Positions 33,124 to 45,162 of a DNA stretch of 64,000 nt are shown here, in pieces (the stretch's first letter is position 1; each line of letters begins with the position of its first letter). A program made the position numbers and the translations under genes. The notes beneath the pieces were generated by a model. It was given only the letters and a program-made list of their open reading frames with translations. It made no database searches and was not told where the DNA came from. Source of the stretch: Aerosticca soli (lineage in GTDB: Bacteria; Pseudomonadota; Gammaproteobacteria; Xanthomonadales; Rhodanobacteraceae); contig NZ_AP018560.1 in NCBI RefSeq assembly GCF_003967035.1, positions 85,001 through 149,000 of the forward strand, in the 5' to 3' direction.

Positions 33124-33693
33124 TCAGTCGCGGAAGATCGAGGGCGTGCCGACCCAGATCATGCGCACCTCGCGCCTGCCGGCGTTGCGCATGCCGTAGG
33201 GGTGGCGCTGGTCGAAATGCACGCTGTCGCCGGCGCGCAGCACGAAGGTGCGGTCGCCAAGCTGCATTTCCAGCTCGCCACTCAGGATGTACCAGAAGCC
33301 CTCGCCCTCGCGGTGGATCACCGGTGCCACCAGGCCCGGCGGCACGATCAGGCGCAGCGCCTCGAGCTTGCGTTCGGCGTGCCGGCCGCTCAGGCGCTCG
33401 TAGGTGACCGGCGAGTCCAGTTCGATACGATCGTGTTCGTCGGCGCGGCGCACGATTTCATGCGGCGCCGGCACGCTGACGAAATAGTCGATACCCACGC
33501 CCAGCGCACGCGCGATCGCCTCCAGCGAGAGCAGCGAGGGCGAGGCCTGATTGCGCTCGACCTGTGACAGGAAGGGAACCGACAGCGCCGAGGCGTCGGC
33601 CAGTTGGCGCAGGGTCAGACCGAGCCCGCGCCGACGGGCGCGAATCGCGCCGCCGATGCCGAGCGTGGACGCTTTGCCGGGCGCGCGCGGCAT
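33124..33693 (-). CDS. XRE-family regulator with C-terminal cupin domain
   Basis: A 189-residue transcription factor. Residues about 10-70 form an XRE helix-turn-helix (IRARRRGLGLTLRQLADASA, then VPFLSQVERNQASPSL), and about 110-185 form a cupin barrel (HREGEGFWYILSGELEMQLGD to HFDQRHPYGMRN). Such proteins (PuuR/SutR-type) sense a small ligand and usually repress nearby catabolic genes. It starts one base after the stop of the NTF2-like gene, so the two are cotranscribed. Confidence 0.9.
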   Translation of the reverse strand: MPRAPGKASTLGIGGAIRARRRGLGLTLRQLADASALSVPFLSQVERNQASPSLLSLEAIARALGVGIDYFVSVPAPHEIVRRADEHDRIELDSPVTYERLSGRHAERKLEALRLIVPPGLVAPVIHREGEGFWYILSGELEMQLGDRTFVLRAGDSVHFDQRHPYGMRNAGRREVRMIWVGTPSIFRD

Positions 33694-33694
33694 G

Positions 33695-34072
33695 TCAGGA
33701 CGTGTGGTCGACCACGATGTGCCATTGGCCGTCGTGTGCATGGAACAGCAGCGTGGTGATGCCCGTGGCCTCGCTGCCGTCGGGCTGCGCGAGGTGGTAG
33801 CGGCCGATGACGAAGGCGTGCTGCGGGCCGAGCTGCTGCACGTCGATGAGCTCCAGCCGCAGCTTGCCCATCGGCTTGCCGGTAGCGGCGGAAAAGCGCG
33901 GCGCGTAGGCCGCACGGATCGCCGCGTAGCCGGTCACCATGCCGTGCGCATTGATGTAGCGCGTGGTCGGGGCATCCTCGTACAGGCGCATGAAGCCGTC
34001 GAGGTCGCCGGCGGTCCAGGCTGCCGCGCTGTCATCCATGGCCTTGGCGATGGCTTGCCGGGTGGCATTCAT
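33695..34072 (-). CDS. NTF2/SnoaL-like (DUF4440-type) protein, separated from its signal peptide
   Basis: A 125-residue cone-fold protein of the NTF2-like superfamily: AAAWTAGDLDGFMRLYEDAP near the N-terminus and a C-terminal GQWHIVVDHTS. Relatives are often exported. Here an in-frame stop (TGA, 34081-34079) separates this reading frame from a 22-codon signal-peptide-like ORF. As drawn the ATG at 34072 gives a cytoplasmic form with a weak Shine-Dalgarno (GAGATCCG). It may be translated by reinitiation, or be a gene damaged by a nonsense mutation. The function is unknown. Confidence 0.75.
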   Translation of the reverse strand: MNATRQAIAKAMDDSAAAWTAGDLDGFMRLYEDAPTTRYINAHGMVTGYAAIRAAYAPRFSAATGKPMGKLRLELIDVQQLGPQHAFVIGRYHLAQPDGSEATGITTLLFHAHDGQWHIVVDHTS

Positions 34073-34078
34073 CGGATC

Positions 34079-34147
34079 TCATGCATGCAGGTCGAGGGCG
34101 ACCACCAGTATGGCCGCGGCCAGGCAGAAACGGACGAGTAGTTTCAT
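34079..34147 (-). CDS. 22-codon signal-peptide-like mini-ORF, in frame with the NTF2-like gene
   Basis: ATG at 34147 opens a 22-residue ORF, MKLLVRFCLAAAILVVALDL then HA and TGA. It has the basic start, hydrophobic core and small-residue end of a Sec signal peptide. AAGGGG lies about 10 bases upstream of the ATG. The distance to the downstream ATG is exactly 25 codons, so without the TGA the two would be one preprotein. This looks like the severed leader of the next gene rather than an independent peptide, though a small membrane protein cannot be excluded. Confidence 0.6.
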   Translation of the reverse strand: MKLLVRFCLAAAILVVALDLHA

Positions 34148-34379
34148 CGCGGGACGTCCCCTTGGGGTGCGAGGTGGAAGGGCGGTTCGAGTCTAGATGA
34201 AAAGTATCCCGGTCAATGCCGCGGCGGCTGCTCGATGCCAGTGGCCGCCGGCTTCACCGCGGCATCATTGCCGCCCTGCTGGTATCTCGCCCGGGAAAGC
34301 CGTGGCGTCTGGCCGGTCCTCGCGGGCGGACGGCGTGTGCGGCGCATCTGCCAGACAGACTCATCACCAAGGAGCATTC

Positions 34380-36626
34380 ATGGCCGCGAACCACCGGGCA
34401 CGCCTGCGCGAGGGCCTGCCTTTTCCCCTGGGCGCCACCTGGGACGGCAAGGGCACCAATTTCGCCCTGTTCTCGGCGCACGCCAGCAAGGTCGAGCTGT
34501 GCCTGTTCGATCCCAAGGGCAAGCAGGAGATCGAGCGCATCGAGCTGCCCGAATACACCGATCAGATCTGGCACGGCTATCTGCCTGACCTCGGCCCCGG
34601 CACGGTCTATGGTTACCGCGTGTACGGGCCCTACGAGCCTAAGGCCGGCCATCGCTTCAACCCGAACAAGCTGCTGCTCGACCCCTATGCACTCGGCCAT
34701 ACCGGTGAATTGACATGGCATCCGGCCGTGTTCGGTTACCAGATGGAGACGGGCGATGATCTGACCTTCGATGAGCGCGACAGCGCGCCCTACATGCCCA
34801 AGTGCGTGGTGGTCGATCCCAACTTCGACTGGGCAGGCAGGCCAGGCCGCGACTGGCGCAGCGGCCAGCGCGGCAAGCTGCTGGTGCCCTACGATCGGAC
34901 CATCGTCTACGAGATGCACGTGCGCGGCTATACCAAGCTGCATCCGGCGGTGCCCGAGGCGCTGCGCGGCACTTACGTGGGCCTGGGCACGCCGGAGGTG
35001 ATCGACTACATCAAGTCGCTCGGCGTGACCTCGGTCGAGCTGCTGCCGGTGCACACCTTCATCAACGACAGCCACCTCCTCGAGAAGGGCCTGACCAACT
35101 ACTGGGGCTACAACTCGATCGGCTTCTTCGCGCCGGAAACGCGCTATGCCCACGAGCCCGAGCAGACCCTGCGCGAGTTCAAGGAGATGGTGGCGCGCTT
35201 CCACGAGGCGGGCCTGGAGGTGATCCTGGACGTGGTCTACAACCACACCGCCGAGGGCAACGAGAAGGGCCCGACGCTGTCGTTCAAGGGCATCGACAAC
35301 GCCAGCTACTACCGCCTGCTGCCGGACCAGCCGCGCTACTACATCAACGACACCGGCACCGGCAACACGCTCAATGTCAGCCATCGCCGGGTCATGCAGA
35401 TGGTGATGGATTCGCTGCGCTACTGGGTCGAGCAGACCCACGTCGATGGCTTCCGCTTCGATCTGGGCACCATCCTCGCGCGCGAGCCCAACGGTTTCGA
35501 CAACCAGAGCGGCTTTCTGAAGGCCTGCTGCCAGGATCCGATCCTGAGCGCGGTCAAGCTGATCGCCGAACCCTGGGACTGTGGCCCTGGCGGCTATCAG
35601 GTCGGCGGCTTTCCGCCCGGCTGGTGCGAATGGAACGACAAGTTCCGCGACACCGTGCGCGACTACTGGCGCGGGCAGGCATCGGCGGCGGCGCTGGCGC
35701 CGCGGCTGTGCGCCTCCGGCGACATCTTCAATTACGAGGGCCGGCGGCCCTGGGCCTCGGTCAATTTCATCACGGCGCACGACGGCTTCACCCTGAACGA
35801 CCTGGTCACCTACAACGACAAGCACAACGAGGCCAACGGCGAGAACAACCAGGATGGCTCCTCGGATAACCGTTCCTGGAATTGCGGTGCCGAAGGCCCG
35901 ACCGATGATCCGGAGATCAATGCGCTGCGCATGCGTCAGATGCGCAATCTGCTTGGTACCTTGCTGCTTTCCCAGGGCATGCCCATGCTGCTCGCCGGCG
36001 ATGAATTCGCCCGTACTCAACAGGGCAACAACAATGCCTATTGCCAGGACAATGAGATCAACTGGCTCAATTGGGATATTAAGGATAAAGGCAAAGAGTT
36101 GATCCGCTACGTGCAACAGCTGACCCAGTTGCGGCATCGCTATCCCATCCTGCGGCGCAACCGCTTCCTGTCCGGCGAATACAACGAGGAACTGGGTATC
36201 AAGGACGTCACCTGGATCAACGCCGATGGCAACGAGATGCAGCCCGAACACTGGAACGACGGCAACATGAAGTGCTTCGGCATGCTGCTGGATGGCCGCG
36301 CGCAGGTCAGCGGCATCCGCCAGCGCGGTCAGGATGCGACCTTGCTGTTGGTGCAGAACGCGCATCACGATCTGGTCAACTTCCAGTTGCCGGAAGTGGC
36401 CGGCGGCGCCGGCTGGCGCTGCCTGATCGACACCAACCGGCAGGGTCCGGCCGATGAGGCGAAGTTCGACTTCGGTGCGACCTATGGCGTCACCGGACGC
36501 TCGCTGCTGCTGTTCGAGTTGATCGGCCAGGCCGACTACCAGACCGCGCGCTCGGCGCAGGGCAAGACCGGATTCACGCTGACGCCGCGCTCGGGCAACA
36601 CCAGCCTGCAGCCGGGGCCGCAGTAG
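34380..36626 (+). CDS. glgX: Glycogen debranching enzyme GlgX (GH13)
   Basis: A 748-residue isoamylase-type enzyme that hydrolyses alpha-1,6 branches of phosphorylase-trimmed glycogen. An N-terminal CBM48-like domain (FPLGATWDGKGTNFALFSAHA) precedes the catalytic barrel. The nucleophile is Asp361 in GFRFDL, the acid/base is Glu397 in IAEPWD and the third carboxylate is Asp468 in TAHDGF. AAGGAG lies five bases before the ATG at 34380, which decides the start although the frame is open back to 34197. No other glycogen gene is near. Confidence 0.94.
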   Translation: MAANHRARLREGLPFPLGATWDGKGTNFALFSAHASKVELCLFDPKGKQEIERIELPEYTDQIWHGYLPDLGPGTVYGYRVYGPYEPKAGHRFNPNKLLLDPYALGHTGELTWHPAVFGYQMETGDDLTFDERDSAPYMPKCVVVDPNFDWAGRPGRDWRSGQRGKLLVPYDRTIVYEMHVRGYTKLHPAVPEALRGTYVGLGTPEVIDYIKSLGVTSVELLPVHTFINDSHLLEKGLTNYWGYNSIGFFAPETRYAHEPEQTLREFKEMVARFHEAGLEVILDVVYNHTAEGNEKGPTLSFKGIDNASYYRLLPDQPRYYINDTGTGNTLNVSHRRVMQMVMDSLRYWVEQTHVDGFRFDLGTILAREPNGFDNQSGFLKACCQDPILSAVKLIAEPWDCGPGGYQVGGFPPGWCEWNDKFRDTVRDYWRGQASAAALAPRLCASGDIFNYEGRRPWASVNFITAHDGFTLNDLVTYNDKHNEANGENNQDGSSDNRSWNCGAEGPTDDPEINALRMRQMRNLLGTLLLSQGMPMLLAGDEFARTQQGNNNAYCQDNEINWLNWDIKDKGKELIRYVQQLTQLRHRYPILRRNRFLSGEYNEELGIKDVTWINADGNEMQPEHWNDGNMKCFGMLLDGRAQVSGIRQRGQDATLLLVQNAHHDLVNFQLPEVAGGAGWRCLIDTNRQGPADEAKFDFGATYGVTGRSLLLFELIGQADYQTARSAQGKTGFTLTPRSGNTSLQPGPQ

Positions 36627-36660
36627 CGCCGTCCGCACCCCAGGGGCACCGGTGCCGCGA

Positions 36661-36684
36661 GGCCCCCAGGCCCCCAGGCCCCCA
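36661..36684. repeat. Three tandem copies of an 8-bp unit
   Basis: GGCCCCCA occurs three times in a row in the glgX-lhr gap, followed by GGGG. The same gap holds AGGGG and CCCCT arms and a TTTT run near 36684-36711 that might form a weak terminator for glgX. Confidence 0.6.
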
Positions 36685-36854
36685 GGGGTGCTTGGCTGCG
36701 GGCCCCTTTTGCGGCACGCATCCTCGAAAAGCCGGAGAGGCCTGGCTTGCCGCTGCGGCCCGCCGCCCTCATCTTGAGGTTTTGGCCGCCGGGTGGCGCC
36801 TCATCGTGCCGGTCGGCGCGATGAAGGCGTCACCCGGCGTAGCATCGCAAAACC

Positions 36855-41216
<4,362 letters not shown>

Positions 41217-41228
41217 GGCGATACATCC

Positions 41229-42851
41229 TCAATGTTTGAGGTTGTCGGTCTGCAAGATGAAACGCGCCACGTTGTCGTGCAGAGCCTTGAGCGAGGGTTC
41301 GTGGGCATAGACCATGTGCCCTGAGGGATACCAGGCGCGGCTGATGTTGTTCTGCAACGTGGCCGGAATCGGCAAGTGGCGCAGCTCGTAGTCGGCGGCG
41401 AAATAGGGCGTGGCAAGATCGTAGTAGCCGCCATTGACGAAGACTTTGAGATCGGGATTGGTCTTCATCGCCGCGGCGAGATCGCTCATCACATTCAGTG
41501 ATTGCTGCAGCGAGCGGCCGCCGCGTGCGCCCGGCACGCGATGGGAGAAATCCCAACGTTCGATGTCGGCGAACAGGCGATAAGGCATGTCTGCATCGAA
41601 CTTCAGCGCGTGCCGTACATAGTCGTTGAAGGCGGCGACGTAAGCTGCGCTGATGGCGGCCGATTGCGGATCGTATTGCGCTTCTTTGCTCAAGGGATCG
41701 AGCGATGGGCCTTCAAAGCGGCTGTCCAGGCGGCCGGTGGTGAGGTCCTCGTCGGCTTGCAGGGCATGTTCGAACATGCCTCCCGTGACGCGCAGATTGG
41801 CCTTCAAGAGATAGTCGACCGGCAGTCCGGTGTAGCGGTGCAATTGCTCGGCCACGGTTTGTTTGCGCGCCGGGTCAAGTGCGGCGCCGGCGATCAGTGC
41901 CGCAGCGTATTCGCCCTGCGCATAGGTTTCCACCTCATGCAGGAATGGCTCCAAGGCGGCCGGCGGCTGCGGTAGTTTGTGGTGGTAGTAGGCAGTGGCG
42001 GCAAAGGTCGGCAGTGCCAGCACATAAGGCATTTCCACACCGGGGTTGTGTTCTGGCCCGTCGATGCTGGTATCGAAACTCAAAATCTGCGAAAGCAGGA
42101 TGACGCCGTTGAGATCGACGGCATAATTGCTGGTAAGCAGATTTGCCACCACGGCCGAACGGGTGGTGCCGTAGCTTTCACCAAACAGATATTTGGGTGA
42201 GTTCCAGCGACCATGACGGGTGAGGAACTCGGTGATGAATTGGGCGAAGGCCTCTCCGTCGCCGTCCACGCCATAGATTTCTTTCTTGCGTTCCTTGAGT
42301 TGTTCCTCGCGTTTGCCCTTGTCTTCGCCGCTGGCGAGCAATCGGCTGAATCCAGCGCCCGGGGCATCGATGAAGACCAGGTCGGACACATCGAGCAGGC
42401 TGTAGGTATTTTCGGTCAGGGTATAGGGCGCCGCCGGCGTATGCCGATCGTCGCTGGTGACCACTCGTTTGGGACCGAAAGCGCCCATGTGCAGCCATAC
42501 CGTGGCCGAGCCGGGCCCACCGTTGTAAAGAAAAGTGATCGGGCGCCGGGCTGGATTCTCGCCTTTCTTGAAATAGGCGACATAGAACATGCTGACGGTG
42601 GGTTCGTGTTCTTTTTCGCCCTTGCCATGCAATACGAGTGTCCCGGCGATTGCTTGGTAGGCGATGTGATGTCCTTCCACATTGACGCTGCCCTGGCTGA
42701 CCGCATCAGGCGGCTGGGTTATGGCCGTCGTTGCAGTGGTTTTTCCCGGGTCGGCAGGATCGGCATCGGGCTTGTCCGTCTTGGCGTTGCCCGCGGTCGG
42801 CAGAGCGAGCAGCAGGGCAAGGGCGAGTGGGGTGGTGAAGGTCGGGCGCAT
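41229..42851 (-). CDS. Secreted S10-family serine carboxypeptidase
   Basis: A 540-residue serine carboxypeptidase-like protein. A signal peptide (residues 1-23, ending AGNA) is followed by an Asp/Pro/Thr-rich linker. The oxyanion motif LYNGGPGSA is at about 108-116, the nucleophile Ser226 lies in GESYG, and the Asp and His sit in NGGYYDLATP and SGHMVY. GGGGAG lies about 11 bases before the ATG at 42851; the open frame upstream adds nothing recognisable. Its base composition looks less GC-rich than its neighbours. Convergent with lhr, 12 bases apart. Confidence 0.9.
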   Translation of the reverse strand: MRPTFTTPLALALLLALPTAGNAKTDKPDADPADPGKTTATTAITQPPDAVSQGSVNVEGHHIAYQAIAGTLVLHGKGEKEHEPTVSMFYVAYFKKGENPARRPITFLYNGGPGSATVWLHMGAFGPKRVVTSDDRHTPAAPYTLTENTYSLLDVSDLVFIDAPGAGFSRLLASGEDKGKREEQLKERKKEIYGVDGDGEAFAQFITEFLTRHGRWNSPKYLFGESYGTTRSAVVANLLTSNYAVDLNGVILLSQILSFDTSIDGPEHNPGVEMPYVLALPTFAATAYYHHKLPQPPAALEPFLHEVETYAQGEYAAALIAGAALDPARKQTVAEQLHRYTGLPVDYLLKANLRVTGGMFEHALQADEDLTTGRLDSRFEGPSLDPLSKEAQYDPQSAAISAAYVAAFNDYVRHALKFDADMPYRLFADIERWDFSHRVPGARGGRSLQQSLNVMSDLAAAMKTNPDLKVFVNGGYYDLATPYFAADYELRHLPIPATLQNNISRAWYPSGHMVYAHEPSLKALHDNVARFILQTDNLKH

Positions 42852-42943
42852 GGATGATTTCTCCCCTGAAGTTGCTTCCGAGCTTGCCACCGTAATCCAT
42901 CCATGCGCATACGCTAAAAGTCATGGTTAGAGTGCGTTCTTTT

Positions 42944-43786
42944 TCATCGCGCGAGCAGCACGATCGCAACCGCGGCGAGCATGAGTCCGAGCACGTTGGG
43001 CCAGCGCAGGCGCTCGCCGAAGACGCCCACCCCGACGAGCGTGCCGAGCGCGACCACGCCGAGGTTCATGCCGGCGAACACCCGCGCCGGCTGGTCCGGC
43101 AACGCCCGATGGGCGGCGAGATAGGCGTAGATGTTGCCGAAATTGAGCGCGCCGAGCAGCACGCCGGCGGCGAGGTTGCGCAGCGTGAACGGCGTGCGCC
43201 GCGCGGGCCAGAGCGCCATCAGCAACGCCACCGGCGTGGCCAGCGCGAACATCGTCGGCAGGCTCACGGCAAGCGGCACGCCGACGGCGGCGACGTGCTT
43301 GAGCAGTACGTCGATGGCGGCAAAGCCCGCGCAGACCACCAGCGGCCAGTACCGGGCACCGGACGTGGCGGCCGTCTCGCGCGGCCCGCGTGCGAGCAGG
43401 CCGACCAAGGCCAGCCCGCCGAGCAAGAGCCCGGCCGCCAGGCGCGGCGTCCAGGTCTGGCCGAACAGAAAAAACGCGGCGAGCAGTGAAAACAGCAACG
43501 AAAGCCGCTGCGCCACCTCGGTGCGCACGATGCCGGCGCTGCGCACCGAGGCGCCCAGGGCCAGGAAGATGCAGGGCAGCAGCACGCCGAGCAGGCCGAG
43601 CGTCGGCCACGGCAGGGCGTCGGCGGCGAACGCCTGCGGCGGCGCCAGGGCAAGGCGGCCAAGCAGCGCGGCGGTCGGGTAGTTCCAGGCCACCATCTGG
43701 GCCACGTCCAGTCCGCGGGCGGAAGCGAGCTTGAGCAGCACCGAGACCATGACGCTGGCAAGGACGGCGCAAAGCAGGGCGAGCAT
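42944..43786 (-). CDS. EamA-family (DMT superfamily) transporter
   Basis: A 280-residue integral membrane protein with about ten hydrophobic helices and two EamA repeats (first about 1-130, second about 147-280), as in drug/metabolite transporters. The second repeat ends FGERLRWPNVLGLMLAAVAIVLLAR, the typical GE-x-P/W close of each unit. The substrate is unknown. It lies between the S10 peptidase gene and rluE on the same strand. Confidence 0.85.
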   Translation of the reverse strand: MLALLCAVLASVMVSVLLKLASARGLDVAQMVAWNYPTAALLGRLALAPPQAFAADALPWPTLGLLGVLLPCIFLALGASVRSAGIVRTEVAQRLSLLFSLLAAFFLFGQTWTPRLAAGLLLGGLALVGLLARGPRETAATSGARYWPLVVCAGFAAIDVLLKHVAAVGVPLAVSLPTMFALATPVALLMALWPARRTPFTLRNLAAGVLLGALNFGNIYAYLAAHRALPDQPARVFAGMNLGVVALGTLVGVGVFGERLRWPNVLGLMLAAVAIVLLAR

Positions 43787-43823
43787 GGGTCATCGACCTC
43801 TCGTTTCGAAGCAACGGACGGGT

Positions 43824-44357
43824 TCAGGCCAGCCGGCGTGTCTGCCCGGGCGCGAGGCCATCGAGCGCATACGGGCCGATCCGCAGCCTGACCAGGCGTA
43901 AGGTCGGCAGGCCGACCGCGGCGGTCATCCGGCGCACCTGGCGGTTGCGGCCCTCGCGCAGGGTGAGTTCGAGCCAGTCGGTGGGAATCCTCAGGCGATG
44001 GCGCACCGGTGGATCACGCGGCCACAGCCAGTCGGGCGCGGGCACGCGCACGGCCTGCGCCGGCAGCGTGGGACCGTCGTTCAACGGCACGCCGCGCCGG
44101 AGCGCGGCCAGCGCGGCCTCGTCGATCTCGCCCTCGACCTGGACCAGATAGGTCTTGGGCTGCTTGTGCCGCGGGTCGGTGAGCCGGTGCGCGAGCGCGC
44201 CGTCGTCGGTGAGCAGCAGCAGGCCTTCGCTGTCGCGATCCAGACGTCCGGCCGGATAGACGTCCTTTTGCATGACGTAGCCGGCCAGGGTCTGGCGCGG
44301 GTCGGCGCCGCTGAACTGGCTCAGCACCCCATAGGGTTTGTTGAGCGCGATCAGCAT
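43824..44357 (-). CDS. rluE: 23S rRNA pseudouridine synthase RluE-type
   Basis: A 177-residue RsuA/RluE-group pseudouridine synthase without an S4 domain. The catalytic motif [13 protein letters not shown] has Asp40, and [21 protein letters not shown] and a C-terminal GLAPGQTR fit the family. E. coli RluE modifies U2457 of 23S rRNA; the same target is likely here but inferred. It starts 19 bases after the NYN-domain gene on the same strand, so both may share a transcript. Confidence 0.9.
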   Translation of the reverse strand: MLIALNKPYGVLSQFSGADPRQTLAGYVMQKDVYPAGRLDRDSEGLLLLTDDGALAHRLTDPRHKQPKTYLVQVEGEIDEAALAALRRGVPLNDGPTLPAQAVRVPAPDWLWPRDPPVRHRLRIPTDWLELTLREGRNRQVRRMTAAVGLPTLRLVRLRIGPYALDGLAPGQTRRLA

Positions 44358-44376
44358 CGCCGCCCGCGCACTTTTC

Positions 44377-45039
44377 TCACGCCGGCCGCGGGCACACCGA
44401 CTGCAGGCCGTCGATGTGCTCGTGCAGATCCGCCGAGATGCCCTGCCACATCGGGTCGAGAATGACGTCGATGCCCTCGTAGCGGGCTAGCTTGGCCGCC
44501 GGCACGAAGCCGGCGTCGCCGGCGACCAGGATGATCTGGTCGACCAGCCGCTTGTAGGTGAGCGTGGCGATGTCCAGGCCGATCTTCATGTCGATCTGGG
44601 TCTGGCGCATGTCCGGCTCGAAATGCTCGTCGGTGAGGTCCTCCCATTCGAGCTCGGCGTCGTGCAGCTGCTGGTAGGCGTTGCGCTTCAACTGCCACTC
44701 GCCGCGGTCGACCAGACGCCCCAGCCGCAGGGCGAGCTTGCGCTGGCGGCGCAGCTGGTCGTGCAGCTCGCGGCGGAAAGTGGCGGCGTTGGTGCGCGAG
44801 AAGTCGAAGGCTTCGCCGCTGATCGGCTTGGTCAACGTCTTGTCCAGCGGCGGGCAGTCATAGAAGAAGATGCGATACAGCGATTCGCGCGGGCGGTCCA
44901 GCGCCTTGAGATGTTCGAGCGCCATGCCGAACACGGTCTTGGCCACGGTGCGGGCGTCGTTGGGATCGCGGTCGGCCCAGACCTTGCGATAACGGGCAAG
45001 GAAAAAGGCGCCGTCGACGAGGATGGCGGTGCGTTGCAT
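44377..45039 (-). CDS. NYN-domain (LabA-like PIN fold) protein
   Basis: A 220-residue protein of the NYN family, a PIN-like nuclease fold. It opens with [14 protein letters not shown] (Asp9 as a likely metal ligand), has [19 protein letters not shown] in the middle and [19 protein letters not shown] near 170, the layout of LabA/DUF88 proteins with acidic residues clustered at one site. These proteins are thought to act on RNA. ATG 45039 gives the family N-terminus. Adjacent rluE suggests an RNA-related role, which is inference. Confidence 0.83.
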   Translation of the reverse strand: MQRTAILVDGAFFLARYRKVWADRDPNDARTVAKTVFGMALEHLKALDRPRESLYRIFFYDCPPLDKTLTKPISGEAFDFSRTNAATFRRELHDQLRRQRKLALRLGRLVDRGEWQLKRNAYQQLHDAELEWEDLTDEHFEPDMRQTQIDMKIGLDIATLTYKRLVDQIILVAGDAGFVPAAKLARYEGIDVILDPMWQGISADLHEHIDGLQSVCPRPA

Positions 45040-45162
45040 AGGTTTGATGGATTCCTTGAAAAAAGCCGGTGGGCAAAGATGTGCCGCGCCGCTCCTGGGG
45101 AACGGCGCGGCGCGCATTCTACGCGAGTCGCCTGCGCGGCCGGTTCCCCGCGCGAAGGCGCT

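Noticed and set aside
34197-34379. An N-terminal extension of glgX
   Set aside because: AAGGAG sits five bases before ATG 34380, and GlgX proteins start near there; the extension has no family match.
36661-36684. Triple 8-bp repeat as a possible CRISPR or mobile element scar
   Set aside because: The units are too short, have no spacers, and are in a GC-rich gap where slippage is enough to explain them.
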